Assembly (NCBI GenBank): GCA_039973685.1
Contig: JBDWKL010000048.1
Span: forward strand, 1 to 61,421
DNA: 61,421 bases
Origin: Hyphomicrobiales bacterium
GTDB taxonomy: Bacteria; Pseudomonadota; Alphaproteobacteria; Rhizobiales; JACESI01
Reading direction: 5' to 3'
Shown: positions 18,681-28,975 of the stretch, one piece after another
Numbering within the stretch: position 1 is the stretch's first letter
How the letters are laid out: every line of letters starts with the position of its first letter
Position numbers and translations under genes: made by a program
Notes under the pieces: generated by a model
The model's database searches: none
What the model was told of the DNA's origin: nothing
The model's input: the letters and a program-made list of their open reading frames with translations, nothing else

Positions 18681-19847
18681 TTAGCCGCCAAGAAGTGAGC
18701 GCACCATGTGCAAATATATCGCCGTTGCATCTTGCATCTCGTCAATCGACACATACTCATTCAGCGAATGACACTGCGCCAAAGAACCCGCCCCGCAAAT
18801 CACGGTTGGGCATTTAAAATTTGGCCCATCAGTCGACCCTGAAAACGAACGAATTTCGGCGGGCTTGCCAAGCACTGCTTGATAAGCTTTTTCAGCGGCA
18901 ATCATAACAGGCGAGGACATCTCGGTTCCAAGCGGCCCAACATCTAATGACGGTTCCAAAAACTCATACTTAAAATTGGGAATGGTTTTCGCAACACCTT
19001 CCACAACGGCCACAAGTTCTTTCATCACCTCATCGTGGGTTTCACCGGGGATAGTGCGTCGATCAATTTCGATCTCGCACCAGTTCGGCACAGAACTCAC
19101 CATCTCACCGCCACTGATCACGCCAACGCTCAATGTTGGCGTTCCGCACAAGGGGTGAGCCTCCCGCGTCAAAAGTTCAGCCGCATATTCTTGAAGGGCG
19201 ACTAACACTGACGTCATATGGAAAATCGCGTTAACGCCCTTTTCTGGCACGCTTGAATGAACGGAGACGCCATAGGTTCGAAGGAACGTGCAAATTTGAC
19301 CTTTGTGAACAGGGCACAGCGCCAAATTGCTTGGCTCGCCAACAATGGCATAATCGACCTTCGGCCCATGCTCCCCAAAATGGCGCGAGCCTGTCATGCC
19401 GTATTCTTCATCAACCACGCCTGCAATAATCAGATCGCCTGATAGGGTTTCACCGCTTGCTTGAATATGGCGCAGCACCTCAAAATAAGTCGCAAAGCTT
19501 GCCTTCATATCGCAAGCGCCACGGCCATAAATCAAACCATCTTCGACCTTCGGTTCAAACGGTGCGTCATAACCATCAACGCCCACCGTATCGAGATGAC
19601 CAGCCAGCATGACGGCTGGACCAGATCCGCTCCCTTTAAGCGTACCCCAAACATTGCGCCTACCGTTGCTCACCAATTGGGTTTCGACCTCAAGCCCAAG
19701 CTTAGCAAGCTCAGCTTCAAGGTGAACCGCCATCGCTTCTTCAGCGGGCTTGGTACTGTCTATTTCTGCGAACCCATTGACGCTTGGAATACGAACCATC
19801 GCGGCAAGGTCTTTAACCAGTGCTTCTTGGTCTATTTCTCTGGCCAT
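18681..19847 (-). CDS. M20-family deacylase, acetylornithine deacetylase-like
   Basis: A zinc-dependent M20 peptidase-family amidohydrolase of about 388 residues. Metal ligands are seen in MLAGHLDTVGVDG and YGRGACDMKAS, with the catalytic Glu in GVVDEEYGMTGSRHF and further residues in GEPSNLAL. A dimerisation domain sits in the middle. The C-terminal ligand His lies in LAQCHSLNEYV. Acetylornithine deacetylase (arginine synthesis) is the closest name, but succinyl-diaminopimelate desuccinylase and other N-acyl amino acid deacylases look alike. The ATG at 19847 follows a GAAGGC site 8 bases upstream. An in-frame TTG lies immediately before it. Confidence 0.83.
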   Translation of the reverse strand: MAREIDQEALVKDLAAMVRIPSVNGFAEIDSTKPAEEAMAVHLEAELAKLGLEVETQLVSNGRRNVWGTLKGSGSGPAVMLAGHLDTVGVDGYDAPFEPKVEDGLIYGRGACDMKASFATYFEVLRHIQASGETLSGDLIIAGVVDEEYGMTGSRHFGEHGPKVDYAIVGEPSNLALCPVHKGQICTFLRTYGVSVHSSVPEKGVNAIFHMTSVLVALQEYAAELLTREAHPLCGTPTLSVGVISGGEMVSSVPNWCEIEIDRRTIPGETHDEVMKELVAVVEGVAKTIPNFKYEFLEPSLDVGPLGTEMSSPVMIAAEKAYQAVLGKPAEIRSFSGSTDGPNFKCPTVICGAGSLAQCHSLNEYVSIDEMQDATAIYLHMVRSLLGG

Positions 19848-19906
19848 CAAATTAGCCTTCCAACAAAATCACGAGGCAGGAAAAAGGTGCAAGGCTATTA
19901 TCAACC

Positions 19907-20113
19907 TCAAAAATCGCTGGTAATGCCGTTCTTTTCCCAGTCACCAAAACGAGTAGCTTCAGGCCCATCGCGGCCATTAATCTCTTTCGGGCGGGCAGCC
20001 TCTTCTTCTTTTGCTCGCATCACGCGGCGCTCTTCAGCCTCAGCCAAAGCACGCTTTGCAGGCTCGCTTAGCTCTTTGTCAGGCTTATTTTCTGATTTAT
20101 TGTCATCATTCAT
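19907..20113 (-). CDS. DUF1674 protein, SDHAF4-like succinate dehydrogenase assembly factor
   Basis: A small acidic and basic-rich protein ending in the DUF1674 signature: GRDGPEATRFGDWEKNGITSDF is its last part (residues near the C-terminus). The family includes mitochondrial SDHAF4, which helps flavinylated SdhA join the complex. A bacterial role in succinate dehydrogenase assembly is therefore expected. The start is uncertain: ATGs at 20128 and 20113 are both possible and a longer frame reaches 20194. I favour 20113, which has GGAA about 10 bases upstream. It is divergent from htpX. Confidence 0.8.
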   Translation of the reverse strand: MNDDNKSENKPDKELSEPAKRALAEAEERRVMRAKEEEAARPKEINGRDGPEATRFGDWEKNGITSDF

Positions 20114-20199
20114 CGTGTCAGTTTCCATTGCAGGAAATACAATTTGAACCCATATATAAGCTAAGCCGACCCTATAGGAAATAACAAGGACCAATTAAC

Positions 20200-21141
20200 G
20201 TGAATTATTTCAAGACAACTATTCTGCTTGCCGCCATGACAGGACTGTTTGTTGGCATAGGCTTCATGCTGGGTGGAACTGGCGGCATGGTTATTGCCTT
20301 TGTGATTGCTATTGGCATGAATGTGTTCAGCTATTGGAACTCAGATAAAATGCTCTTGAAAATGCACAACGCGGAAGAAGTGCATGAAGAAAACGCCCCA
20401 GAATTCTTTAACCTAGTGGCTGACCTCGCAGAAGCTGCCGATATGCCAATTCCTGCGGTTTATATCATCCACGAAGCACAGCCCAACGCTTTTGCCACAG
20501 GCCGCAACCCAGAAAATGCAGCCGTTGCTGCAACCACGGGTCTGCTTGAAATGCTCGACACCGATGAAGTGGCAGGTGTCATGGCGCACGAGCTTGCGCA
20601 CATTCAAAACCGCGACACGTTGATTATGACTGTGACGGCGACAATTGCTGGCGCCATTTCGATGCTGGCGAATTTCGCCATGTTCTTTGGCAACAACCGC
20701 AACAATCCGCTGGGCATTGTCGGCGTTTTGCTCACTATGTTCTTGGCGCCAGTGGCCGCTGCCCTTGTGCAAATGGCCATCAGCCGTACCCGTGAATATG
20801 CAGCCGACAAACGCGGCGCTGAAATTTGCGCCAACCCACGCGGCCTTGCATCAGCTTTGGTCAAAATCTCAAATGGTGCTGCACAAATCCCCAATGAACG
20901 CGCTGAGGCAAACCCCGCCACAGCCCATATGTTCATCATCAACCCGCTCTCAGGCCGCAACATGGACGGCCTCTTCTCCACCCACCCCGACACACAAAAC
21001 CGGATTGACGCTCTCATGAAATTTGATGCGGAATTTGATAGCGACGAAGAGGGTTATGTGGATGATTATGATAGCAAACCACACTCAGCCCGCCGCAGCA
21101 GTGTTCCAAACACTGGTAAAAACAAGGGCCCTTGGGGATAA
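20200..21141 (+). CDS. htpX: Membrane zinc metalloprotease HtpX
   Basis: An M48-family membrane protease of 313 residues that degrades damaged membrane proteins. Two hydrophobic helices open the protein (to about residue 50), and another pair follows the active site. The zinc motif HExxH is in [14 protein letters not shown], and the third ligand Glu is in [12 protein letters not shown]. The start is GTG with an AAGGA site upstream. The C-terminal 30 residues are polar. The stop overlaps the next gene as TAATG. Confidence 0.95.
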   Translation: MNYFKTTILLAAMTGLFVGIGFMLGGTGGMVIAFVIAIGMNVFSYWNSDKMLLKMHNAEEVHEENAPEFFNLVADLAEAADMPIPAVYIIHEAQPNAFATGRNPENAAVAATTGLLEMLDTDEVAGVMAHELAHIQNRDTLIMTVTATIAGAISMLANFAMFFGNNRNNPLGIVGVLLTMFLAPVAAALVQMAISRTREYAADKRGAEICANPRGLASALVKISNGAAQIPNERAEANPATAHMFIINPLSGRNMDGLFSTHPDTQNRIDALMKFDAEFDSDEEGYVDDYDSKPHSARRSSVPNTGKNKGPWG

Positions 21142-21809
21142 TGCGTAATTTTGACGAAGTGTTTCAAATCGCAGCAGAACGAAAAGGTGGTACATCCGCG
21201 CTTGAAGAATTGCTCGACCCTCCTCTTTCACTGGAACAACTGAAAAAGATTCCTGATGATCGCTGGCTCGCCATGATGACAAAATGCGTCTTTCAAGCAG
21301 GCTTTACCTGGAAAGTGATTGAAGCAAAATGGGATGGCTTTGAAAAAGCTTTTGAAGGTTTCGATATTGGCCGCTGCTTGTTCTTAAACGATGAAGACAT
21401 GGAGCAACTGCTCTCCAACAAAGACATTGTTCGAAACGGCATGAAGATAAAGACCGTGCAACAAAACGCCGCCTTTATCAGCGATCTGGCAAAGGAACAC
21501 GGCAGCGCTGCCAACTTCTTCGCCCAGTGGCCAAGTGATGATTATATCGGCCTGTTAGAAACACTGAAAAAACGTGGCTCACGCCTCGGTGGTTCAACAT
21601 CGCAATATTTCTTGCGCTTCATTGGTGTTGATAGCTTCGTGCTAAGCCGCGATGTGGTAGCGCGATTAATTGCGGAAGGCGTGGTGGATAAAAACCCAAC
21701 CAGCAAATCGGCAATGAAAGCCGTTCAAGCAGCTTTCAACACATGGTCAGACCAGTCAGGCAGATCACTAAAAGAAATCAGCCGCGTGCTCGCCATGAGT
21801 GTCGACTAA
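21141..21809 (+). CDS. DNA-3-methyladenine glycosylase I-like DNA repair protein
   Basis: A 222-residue helical protein of the HhH-GPD/adenine glycosylase group. FQAGFTWKVIEAKWDGFEKAF matches the substrate-pocket region of methyladenine glycosylase I (a run of aromatic residues). RLGGSTSQYFLRFIGVDSFVLSRDVV resembles the helix-hairpin-helix region with its following catalytic-side Asp. The zinc-binding ends of the classical Tag are absent, so this is the divergent branch common in proteobacteria. It should excise alkylated bases. The start at 21141 overlaps the htpX stop by one base, so the two are coupled. Confidence 0.8.
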   Translation: MRNFDEVFQIAAERKGGTSALEELLDPPLSLEQLKKIPDDRWLAMMTKCVFQAGFTWKVIEAKWDGFEKAFEGFDIGRCLFLNDEDMEQLLSNKDIVRNGMKIKTVQQNAAFISDLAKEHGSAANFFAQWPSDDYIGLLETLKKRGSRLGGSTSQYFLRFIGVDSFVLSRDVVARLIAEGVVDKNPTSKSAMKAVQAAFNTWSDQSGRSLKEISRVLAMSVD

Positions 21810-21825
21810 GTACAAAGTGGCCGCG

Positions 21826-22089
21826 TCACTCCGCCTTAAGTTCTAACGCAAGCGCATGAACAGGGTGCTTTAGTTCTTCAACTAAGACCTCATTGACCAA
21901 GCGGTGTTGAGCAACGCGCATTTTTCCAACAAAGTGACCACTGGTCATTTTTACCCTAAAATGCGTTTCACCATCCCCGCCCGGATTGCCTGAATGTCCA
22001 GCATGAAGATGGCTTTCATCCACTACTTCAAGCACTGATGGGGCAAACGCATTAGCTAGTTTTTGTTCAATTGTGTCACGCACAGACAT
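21826..22089 (-). CDS. bolA: BolA family protein
   Basis: An 87-residue BolA protein. The family core is ESHLHAGHSG, then THFRVKMTSGHFVGKMRVAQHRLVNEVL, and HALALELKA at the end. BolA proteins pair with monothiol glutaredoxins to carry iron-sulfur clusters or sense iron. The histidine in KMRVAQHR is the likely cluster ligand. It is divergent from the J-domain gene at 22244, an arrangement common in alphaproteobacteria next to cobS-cobT. Confidence 0.92.
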   Translation of the reverse strand: MSVRDTIEQKLANAFAPSVLEVVDESHLHAGHSGNPGGDGETHFRVKMTSGHFVGKMRVAQHRLVNEVLVEELKHPVHALALELKAE

Positions 22090-22243
22090 AAATTAAGACC
22101 CTATTCGCATTGATTCCATTTCTAGGGGTGATATATCACCTTTTATTCCGCTATAGTTATGCCCCATCCGGCTTTTGGGCAAGCATGTCTTTAGCCGTGA
22201 ATACAATTTCAACGCCTCCTCCCGGCGACATTAGGTTCAATCA

Positions 22244-22858
22244 ATGCCAGAAAAATCGTCCATATTCGATTCCATCCGCGTCAAACCAAGCAAAACAGAA
22301 GAAGCTGCGAAAGCAGACGAACAGATTTGCCAATGGGAAGGATGTGAGAACAAGGGCATTCATAAAGCTCCCCGTGGTCGCGACCGTGAAGGGGAATATG
22401 TTTTTTATTGCGCCACCCATGTTCGTGAATACAACAAGAACTACAATTATTTCTCAGGCATGGATGATGATACGATTGCGACCTATCAAAAAGCATCGTC
22501 CACAGGTCATCGCCCAACATGGGAAGTAAGTTCAAATTCATGGGGCAGCCGTCAACGCACTGCAAGCGGCGGCATTCCCGGCAGCAAACCTTGGCTGCAC
22601 CGTGGCGAACCGCAAAAAGCAGGGGCGCCAGCTCCCGAAGTGCGCCGTCAACGCAAGCTCAAGCGTCTTGAAAAACAAAGTCTTGAAAAGCTCGCTTTGC
22701 CAGATAACGCGACGGGCAAAGAGATCAAGGCTAAATATAAGCAGCTCGTCAAAACTCACCACCCAGATGCTAACGGCGGTGATCGCTCATCAGAAGATCG
22801 TTTGCGCGAGATTATTCAGGCTTATAATTTCCTTAAATCGGCTGGCTTTACGGATTAA
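22244..22858 (+). CDS. J-domain (DnaJ-type) co-chaperone protein
   Basis: A 204-residue protein with a C-terminal J domain (about residues 145-203). The HPD tripeptide lies in KQLVKTHHPDANGGDRS, so it can stimulate an Hsp70 ATPase. The first 140 residues are polar and carry two Cys (ICQWEGCENKG) and later CATHVREYN, which with a His could be a small zinc site. There is no G/F region or DnaJ zinc finger, so it is not DnaJ itself. It is a known neighbour of bolA and cobS in this class. Confidence 0.88.
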   Translation: MPEKSSIFDSIRVKPSKTEEAAKADEQICQWEGCENKGIHKAPRGRDREGEYVFYCATHVREYNKNYNYFSGMDDDTIATYQKASSTGHRPTWEVSSNSWGSRQRTASGGIPGSKPWLHRGEPQKAGAPAPEVRRQRKLKRLEKQSLEKLALPDNATGKEIKAKYKQLVKTHHPDANGGDRSSEDRLREIIQAYNFLKSAGFTD

Positions 22859-23035
22859 TCAGCGCTAGTAAGAATGGCATGCTTTAGGGCCAATCAAAAT
22901 TAGTTGGTAATCCAAGGCTGGCATTTAGAATTGTTTGCGTTATTTTCTAGCAAAACAACCGAACCATTCCCATTTTGAGACGGTAAGATCTACAATCAGT
23001 TCCAGATGAAATTCCCATCGCGGAACGGAGGCATT

Positions 23036-24022
23036 ATGAACGATATGACAACTACACAAACTGGCCTGCCAGACACCGAAGTTTCAGTACGCGATCTTTT
23101 CAACATTGATAGCGATTTGAAAGTACCTGATTTTAGCGAAGCAACTTCTCATGTTCCAGAATTGGACCCAGATTACCTTTTTGATCGCCAAACAACATTG
23201 GCCATCTTAGCTGGTTTTGCCTTTAACCGTCGTGTGATGGTTTCAGGTTACCACGGTACGGGTAAATCGACCCACATCGAACAAGTCGCCGCCCGCCTTA
23301 ACTGGCCGCTGGTCCGCGTCAATCTTGATAGCCATATCAGCCGGATCGACCTTATCGGTAAAGATGCCATCGTCTTAAAAGACGGCAAACAGGTTACAGA
23401 ATTCCGTGATGGCATTTTGCCTTGGGCGCTACAAAACAACGTTGCAATCGTCTTTGATGAATATGACGCTGGCCGCCCTGATGTGATGTTCGTCATCCAG
23501 CGTGTGCTTGAAAAAGCGGGTAAACTTACCTTGCTCGACCAAAGCCGCGTGATTGAACCGCACCCATCATTCCGCATTTTCGCAACAGCCAACACAATCG
23601 GCCTTGGCGATACATCCGGCCTTTATCACGGCACACAACAATTGAACCAAGGCCAGATGGACCGTTGGTCTGTTGTGACCACACTCAATTATCTGCCGCA
23701 TGACAATGAAGTTGATATCGTTCAGGCGAAATCTACGAAGTATGGCACAGCTGAAGAGCGCTCTACCGTTTCCAAAATGGTGCGCGTTGCAGAACTTTGC
23801 CGTAACGCCTTCATGAATGGTGACATTTCAACCGTGATGAGCCCGCGAACTGTTTTGACATGGGCTGAGAACGCCGAAATCTTTGATGATATTGGCTTTG
23901 CTTTCCGCGTCACTTTCCTCAACAAATGTGATGATTTAGAGCGCCCGCAAATTGCGGAATTCTATCAACGCGCCTTTGGTGAAGAACTTCCTGAATCAGT
24001 TGCAAATCTGGTCATGAGCTAA
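23036..24022 (+). CDS. cobS: Cobaltochelatase AAA+ subunit CobS
   Basis: The AAA+ ATPase subunit of the aerobic CobNST cobaltochelatase, which inserts cobalt late in cobalamin synthesis. Walker A is [13 protein letters not shown], Walker B is [12 protein letters not shown], and the sensor-type [13 protein letters not shown] follows. Length is 328 residues. The ATG at 23036 has CGGAGG 6 bases upstream, better than the in-frame ATG at 23006. cobT follows after 11 bases. The catalytic subunit gene cobN is not in this window. Confidence 0.95.
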   Translation: MNDMTTTQTGLPDTEVSVRDLFNIDSDLKVPDFSEATSHVPELDPDYLFDRQTTLAILAGFAFNRRVMVSGYHGTGKSTHIEQVAARLNWPLVRVNLDSHISRIDLIGKDAIVLKDGKQVTEFRDGILPWALQNNVAIVFDEYDAGRPDVMFVIQRVLEKAGKLTLLDQSRVIEPHPSFRIFATANTIGLGDTSGLYHGTQQLNQGQMDRWSVVTTLNYLPHDNEVDIVQAKSTKYGTAEERSTVSKMVRVAELCRNAFMNGDISTVMSPRTVLTWAENAEIFDDIGFAFRVTFLNKCDDLERPQIAEFYQRAFGEELPESVANLVMS

Positions 24023-24033
24023 ACGGTCCCGTC

Positions 24034-26079
24034 ATGGCATTGGATACCAAAACGCCAAGCAAGCCTACCGGCAAAAATGCTGGAAAAGGCCCGACACCAA
24101 ACGATGTCTTTAAACAGGCATTGTCTGGATGTATGCGTGCGGTATCTGGCGAGGAATTAGAAGTAACTTTTGCTAACGATCGGCCAAGCATGAGCGGCGA
24201 CACGGCGCGCCTGCCTGAGCCTGCCCGCAAAATGACGGCGCGTGAAATTGCAACCACCCGTGGCCTTGCCGACAGCATGGCGCTTCGTCGTGCTTGTCAT
24301 GATACCGGCGTGCACCGCAAGAATGCGCCGCAAGGGCAAATGGGTCAGGCAATTTTTGATGCTGTTGAACAAGCCCGTGTGGAAACACTTGGTGCTCAAC
24401 GCATGCCTGGCATGGTGCCCAATCTCAATGCCATGCTGGAAGATAAATACCATCGCGGCAATTATACAGACATCACAGATAAAGCTGATGCACCGTTAGA
24501 AGATGCTATCGCTCTTATGATGCGCGAGCGCCTAGGGGGCATGAAAATTCCTGCGAGCGGCGAAGCCGTCGTCGATATGTGGCGCGATTTCATTGAAAGC
24601 AAAGCAGGCACCACCCTCGATGAATTGGGCGACCTTCTTGATGACCAAGAAGGCTTTGCAAATGGCGTGCGTGATCTTCTGACATCCCTCGATATGTCTG
24701 ACCAAATTGGCGAAGACGATCGCTCTGAGGATGACAACGAAGACGGCGACGATGCAGCCGATCAGAACGACAACAGCAGCGAAGAAAATGATGGCCGTCA
24801 GGATCAAGCCGATTCTGACGATGAAGGCGATCCAGAGATGACTGAAGCCTCCGGTGAGGAACAGGATACTGGTGAAACCGAAATGGGCGAAACATATGCC
24901 GATGATATGTTTGACGAAGACTTCGGTGACTTTGAAGAAGAAGATGGCGACGCCCCACGCCCAGACCATAATTTTGCCAATGAACCGCCCGTCATTGATT
25001 ACAAAATCTATAGCGGTGACTTCGATGAAATGGTTGGTGCAGAAGAACTTTGCGACGGTGAAGAGTTAGAACGCTTGCGCGGCTTCCTCGACAAACAACT
25101 CAATCAAATGCACGGCGTTGTTGCAAAGCTTGCAAACCGCCTCCAACGCCGCCTTCTCGCTCAACAAAATCGCGGCTGGGATTTCGATCTTGAAGAAGGC
25201 GTTCTCGATACAGCAAGGCTCGTGCGCGTGGTCACAGACCCAATGCAGCCGCTTTCCTTTAAAGCAGAGCGCGATACAGAGTTCCGCGATACTGTCGTGA
25301 CCTTATTGCTTGATAATTCAGGCTCCATGCGGGGCCGACCGATTACAGTGGCCGCCGTTTGCGCCGACATTCTCGCCCGCACACTAGAGCGGTGCGGCGT
25401 TAAAGTTGAGATTTTGGGCTTCACCACCAAAGCGTGGAAAGGCGGACAGTCTCGCGAGAAATGGTTGCAAGATGGCAAGCCCACAACACCGGGTCGCCTC
25501 AATGATTTGCGCCATATCGTCTATAAATCAGCCGATGCCCCTTGGCGTCGTGCAAGACGTAATCTTGGCTTGATGATGCGCGAAGGCTTGTTGAAAGAAA
25601 ACATCGATGGTGAAGCGCTATTGTGGGCGCATAACCGTTTGATTGGCCGACCTGAAAACCGCAAGATTTTGATGATGATTTCAGACGGTGCGCCGGTTGA
25701 TGATTCAACGCTTTCAGTAAACGCGGGCAATTATCTCGAAAAACACCTGCGTGGTGTGATCGAAGAGATTGAGAATAATTCACCCGTTGAATTGCTCGCA
25801 ATCGGTATCGGCCATGATGTGACCCGCTATTATAAGCGCGCGCTCACCATTGTTGATGCGGAAGAACTTGCCGGTGCAATGACAGACAAGCTTGCCGAGC
25901 TATTTGATGAGAACATCAAATCAGATTGGGACAGCCCTGCGCCAAAAAGCAATCAAATGCGCGGACCAATGGCTGTACCACCGACAGTTGAAAGCATGCA
26001 AAAGGGCGCCCCAGAAAGTGACAAATTAAAAGCGGCCCGTATCATGGCGGAACTAGCCAAGGGTCGGGTGGTTAAATAA
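24034..26079 (+). CDS. cobT: Cobaltochelatase subunit CobT with acidic linker and VWA domain
   Basis: The partner of CobS in the cobaltochelatase, 681 residues. The N-terminal helical part (to about 230) is followed by a strongly acidic stretch (about 230-310), almost all Asp and Glu with Ser, Gly and Asn. The C-terminal von Willebrand A domain has the MIDAS motif in [13 protein letters not shown] and further elements [12 protein letters not shown] and [15 protein letters not shown]. It seems somewhat longer than typical family members, mainly through the acidic linker. Its stop overlaps the next gene as TAATG. Confidence 0.95.
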   Translation: MALDTKTPSKPTGKNAGKGPTPNDVFKQALSGCMRAVSGEELEVTFANDRPSMSGDTARLPEPARKMTAREIATTRGLADSMALRRACHDTGVHRKNAPQGQMGQAIFDAVEQARVETLGAQRMPGMVPNLNAMLEDKYHRGNYTDITDKADAPLEDAIALMMRERLGGMKIPASGEAVVDMWRDFIESKAGTTLDELGDLLDDQEGFANGVRDLLTSLDMSDQIGEDDRSEDDNEDGDDAADQNDNSSEENDGRQDQADSDDEGDPEMTEASGEEQDTGETEMGETYADDMFDEDFGDFEEEDGDAPRPDHNFANEPPVIDYKIYSGDFDEMVGAEELCDGEELERLRGFLDKQLNQMHGVVAKLANRLQRRLLAQQNRGWDFDLEEGVLDTARLVRVVTDPMQPLSFKAERDTEFRDTVVTLLLDNSGSMRGRPITVAAVCADILARTLERCGVKVEILGFTTKAWKGGQSREKWLQDGKPTTPGRLNDLRHIVYKSADAPWRRARRNLGLMMREGLLKENIDGEALLWAHNRLIGRPENRKILMMISDGAPVDDSTLSVNAGNYLEKHLRGVIEEIENNSPVELLAIGIGHDVTRYYKRALTIVDAEELAGAMTDKLAELFDENIKSDWDSPAPKSNQMRGPMAVPPTVESMQKGAPESDKLKAARIMAELAKGRVVK

Positions 26080-27116
26080 TGACCCGTTGCTGGCGAACTG
26101 TCTTAACGTTTGCGACTGTTTTATTTTCAATTGTTTTGAGCCAATTGGTTCAGGCTCAAGAAAAGCCCTTCTCGGTCGATGTCAAAGCAGAAATTTTTAC
26201 GACTTTCGAGCCAAGCAAACCAAACCAACAAACCTATGGCCCGCTCACATTTAAAGGTGGCGCAGCACTGATAGGCAACAGCCGAGCTTTTGGCGGCCTT
26301 TCTGGCATACAAGTCGTCAATCAGGGAAGACGGCTCATTGCAATTTCTGATTCTGGTTATTGGCTCACGGCGAAAATAACGCGCGATGACAATCAAAGCT
26401 TCAAAGCTTTGAAAAATGTCAAAATGATCAAAATTTATTCCGGCGCTGGGCCGCGCGGTGCGGTCGATAAATATTACCGTGACGCTGAAGGCCTCGCCCG
26501 TTTGGATAACAAGCTTTACGTGTCGTTTGAAGGCGCGCACACAATATCAGAATATGGCTACACAAAAACAGGCCTCCTGCTTGACCCTCGCGTGTTAAAA
26601 CTACCAGACAGCCTGAAAAAATCGCAACAAAACAAAGGCATGGAAGCACTCGCCCATGCCCCACGCGGCACAACCTTGGAAGGCCATCTGGTTACCATTC
26701 TTGAGCGCGGTGGCAGACGCCATGAACCGACCTATGGGTGGATTATCAACCCAGAAGGAACCAGCGATAAAGAAGGCCGCTTCACGTTAAAGCGCGACAG
26801 TTTATTCGACATTACGGGCGCTGAGTTTTTAAAAAACGGCGACCTTTTGGTGCTAGAACGCCGCTTCACCTTAGCGACAGGTGCGGGCATGCGTCTGCGA
26901 CTTATAAAAGCGGATGAATTGAAGAAAGGTGCGACCATCACTGGTAAAGTCGTGTTTGAAGCAGGACTGCCACACCGTATCGACAATATGGAATCAGTAT
27001 CGATCTATGAAAATGAAGCAGGCGAAACCATTTTATCCTTCATTTCAGATGACAATCATTCAGTCTTACAGCGAACGATATTTTTGGAGTTCGTACTCGA
27101 TGCGAATAAGCTGTAA
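26079..27116 (+). CDS. Secreted esterase-like phytase-family protein
   Basis: A 345-residue exported protein. A signal peptide (hydrophobic stretch, cleavage near LVQAQE) is followed by a beta-propeller-like domain of the esterase-like activity of phytase family. Recognisable segments are FGGLSGIQVVNQGRRLIAISDSGYWL, in two pieces, YRDAEGLARLDNKLYVSFE and NMESVSIYENEAGET. The Asp/Glu-rich spots in these repeats are typical of the fold. Substrate is unknown. It overlaps the cobT stop by one base, so it is translated with cobaltochelatase genes. Whether that means a cofactor-related role is unclear. Confidence 0.8.
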   Translation: MTRCWRTVLTFATVLFSIVLSQLVQAQEKPFSVDVKAEIFTTFEPSKPNQQTYGPLTFKGGAALIGNSRAFGGLSGIQVVNQGRRLIAISDSGYWLTAKITRDDNQSFKALKNVKMIKIYSGAGPRGAVDKYYRDAEGLARLDNKLYVSFEGAHTISEYGYTKTGLLLDPRVLKLPDSLKKSQQNKGMEALAHAPRGTTLEGHLVTILERGGRRHEPTYGWIINPEGTSDKEGRFTLKRDSLFDITGAEFLKNGDLLVLERRFTLATGAGMRLRLIKADELKKGATITGKVVFEAGLPHRIDNMESVSIYENEAGETILSFISDDNHSVLQRTIFLEFVLDANKL

Positions 27117-27225
27117 CCACTTCATTTAAGAATGAAATTTCACGAAATTTGGTTGTGCGCCATATTTAGGCTAACAAGTTGATTATGAGTTTTATAAAGA
27201 CCCTTAAATGACCGGAGTTTTCATC

Positions 27226-27876
27226 GTGCGACGCTTCTTTTCGCTCTTATCAGTTGCAGTCTTTCTGCCTGTAGCAATTGCACAAGCGGCAACAACCCCA
27301 GTTCCAAAGGTGAACCCTTCCGCAGGTAACGCCTCCGCTCCCGCAGTCGCACAAGCAGCAACCGCGCAAGAAGGTCTTGCACCCAAAGCAACTGCAAATT
27401 TGCAAAAGAAATTCACCCTTGAAGGTTTTTTTGCTGGAGAAACCATTGCCAAAGGCACCATATTTTCAAAAACCGTTGGCGCATCGCGGTCCTTTAATAT
27501 GACGACTACTGGCACATGGGACGGCAAAGTATTGACGCTGGTTGAGAACTATCAATATGCCGCAGGTGATAACGAACAGCGCATCTGGAAATTCACCAAA
27601 ACGGGCGATGGCAAATACACAGCAACCAGCAAAGAAATTCAGAAAAAAGTGAAGGTCGAAATCAAGGGCCGCGTTGCCAGTTTCAAATATCAAAAGAAAC
27701 TCTCCCGCCCCGGCAAGAAACCGGTGAAAGTAACATTCACTGAGCAATGGGCGCTCAGAAAGAACGGTATACTTGCAAGCACAACAAAGTTGAGCAAACT
27801 GGTACGCGTAGGGCGTGAAGCCATCAACTTTGCCCGTGTAGGCAACGAAGCAGCACTAAAAGCACCAGGCTTTTAG
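27226..27876 (+). CDS. DUF3833 family exported protein
   Basis: A 216-residue protein with a signal peptide (RRFFSLLSVAVFLPVAIAQA) and an Ala/Pro/Thr-rich linker to about residue 55. The DUF3833 domain follows: LEGFFAGETIAKGTIF, GTWDGKVLTLVENYQYA and QRIWKFTKTGDGKYTATS. The domain is probably a lipocalin-like barrel; function unknown. I choose the GTG at 27226 because GGAG lies 8 bases before it; an in-frame ATG at 27208 lacks such a site. It is a single gene just ahead of obgE. Confidence 0.78.
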   Translation: MRRFFSLLSVAVFLPVAIAQAATTPVPKVNPSAGNASAPAVAQAATAQEGLAPKATANLQKKFTLEGFFAGETIAKGTIFSKTVGASRSFNMTTTGTWDGKVLTLVENYQYAAGDNEQRIWKFTKTGDGKYTATSKEIQKKVKVEIKGRVASFKYQKKLSRPGKKPVKVTFTEQWALRKNGILASTTKLSKLVRVGREAINFARVGNEAALKAPGF

Positions 27877-27929
27877 GATAATCCCACAAAAAACTTGCAA
27901 TTTTGCGCTAATTGAACGCATGACACCGC

Positions 27930-28973
27930 ATGAAATTTCTTGATCAAGCAAAAATATACATTTCCTCAGGCAAGGGTGGAGCTGGCTCCATTTCCTTTAG
28001 ACGGGAGAAATACATTCAACACGGTGGACCCGACGGCGGAGACGGTGGCAGTGGCGGGCATGTTTTTGCCGAATGCGTCGATGGCCTCAACACGCTCATT
28101 GATTATCGCTACCAACAACACTTCAAAGGCAAAACTGGCGGCCACGGCATGGGCCGCAACAGACACGGCGCCAATGGTGATGATTGCATCGTGAAAGTGC
28201 CTGTGGGCACGCAGATTTATTTCGAAGACAATGAAACTTTGATCGCTGATTTTACGAAGATTGGCGAAAAGGTTCGTATTGCCCGTGGTGGCAATGGTGG
28301 CTTTGGCAACGCTTATTTCAAATCTGCCGTGAACCAAGCCCCCCGCCGCGCCAACCCTGGCGAAGACGGCGAAGAGATGACCATCTGGTTGCGCTTGAAG
28401 CTGATTGCTGATGCTGGCCTCGTCGGTTTGCCGAACGCAGGTAAATCGACTTTCCTTGCAAGCGTTACGGCTGCAAAACCAAAAATTGCTGATTACCCTT
28501 TCACCACCTTGCACCCTAACTTGGGCGTGGTGCGTATTGATGCGCGTGAATTTGTTTTGGCTGATATTCCAGGCCTTATTGAAGGCGCTCACGAGGGCGT
28601 TGGCATTGGTGACCGCTTCTTGGGCCACATTGAACGTTGCGCGACGAACCTCCACTTGGTTGATGGAACGGCTGATGACGTTGCAGAAAGCTACCGCATT
28701 GTGCGCGGTGAACTTAATGCATACGCCAATGGCCTAGAAGAAAAACCAGAACTGGTGGCACTCACAAAAGTTGACGCACTCAGCGATGATGAGATCAAAG
28801 CAAAAACCAAAGAGCTCGAAAAAGCCTGCAATTCAAAAGTGCTCCCCCTATCAGCACCGACCCGCCAAGGGGTTGATGAAGTGCTGCGCGCCTTGATGGA
28901 TGCAATTACCGGCAAGCGCGATGCAGAACGTGCTGCCAATGAACCAGAAAGTGAAGGCTGGAGCCCGGTTTAA
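27930..28973 (+). CDS. obgE: Obg-family GTPase ObgE
   Basis: A ribosome-associated GTPase of 347 residues. The N-terminal Obg fold is glycine-rich ([20 protein letters not shown]). The GTPase domain has G1 [11 protein letters not shown]3 [14 protein letters not shown] and G4 ALTKVDAL. The C-terminal tail is short, as in other alphaproteobacteria. It acts in late 50S assembly and stress response. proB follows after 2 bases. Confidence 0.96.
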   Translation: MKFLDQAKIYISSGKGGAGSISFRREKYIQHGGPDGGDGGSGGHVFAECVDGLNTLIDYRYQQHFKGKTGGHGMGRNRHGANGDDCIVKVPVGTQIYFEDNETLIADFTKIGEKVRIARGGNGGFGNAYFKSAVNQAPRRANPGEDGEEMTIWLRLKLIADAGLVGLPNAGKSTFLASVTAAKPKIADYPFTTLHPNLGVVRIDAREFVLADIPGLIEGAHEGVGIGDRFLGHIERCATNLHLVDGTADDVAESYRIVRGELNAYANGLEEKPELVALTKVDALSDDEIKAKTKELEKACNSKVLPLSAPTRQGVDEVLRALMDAITGKRDAERAANEPESEGWSPV

Positions 28974-28975
28974 TC

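Noticed and set aside
19461-20147. 228-residue open frame on the plus strand opposite the deacylase gene
   Set aside because: Its protein has no family features, and the opposite strand encodes a clear M20 enzyme and DUF1674.
24532-24969. Hydrophobic open frame opposite the acidic part of cobT
   Set aside because: Acidic codons read backwards give Ile, Val and Phe codons. This is an artefact, not a membrane protein.
27966-28655. 229-residue open frame opposite obgE
   Set aside because: Antisense shadow of a strongly conserved GTPase gene; no start site or family match.
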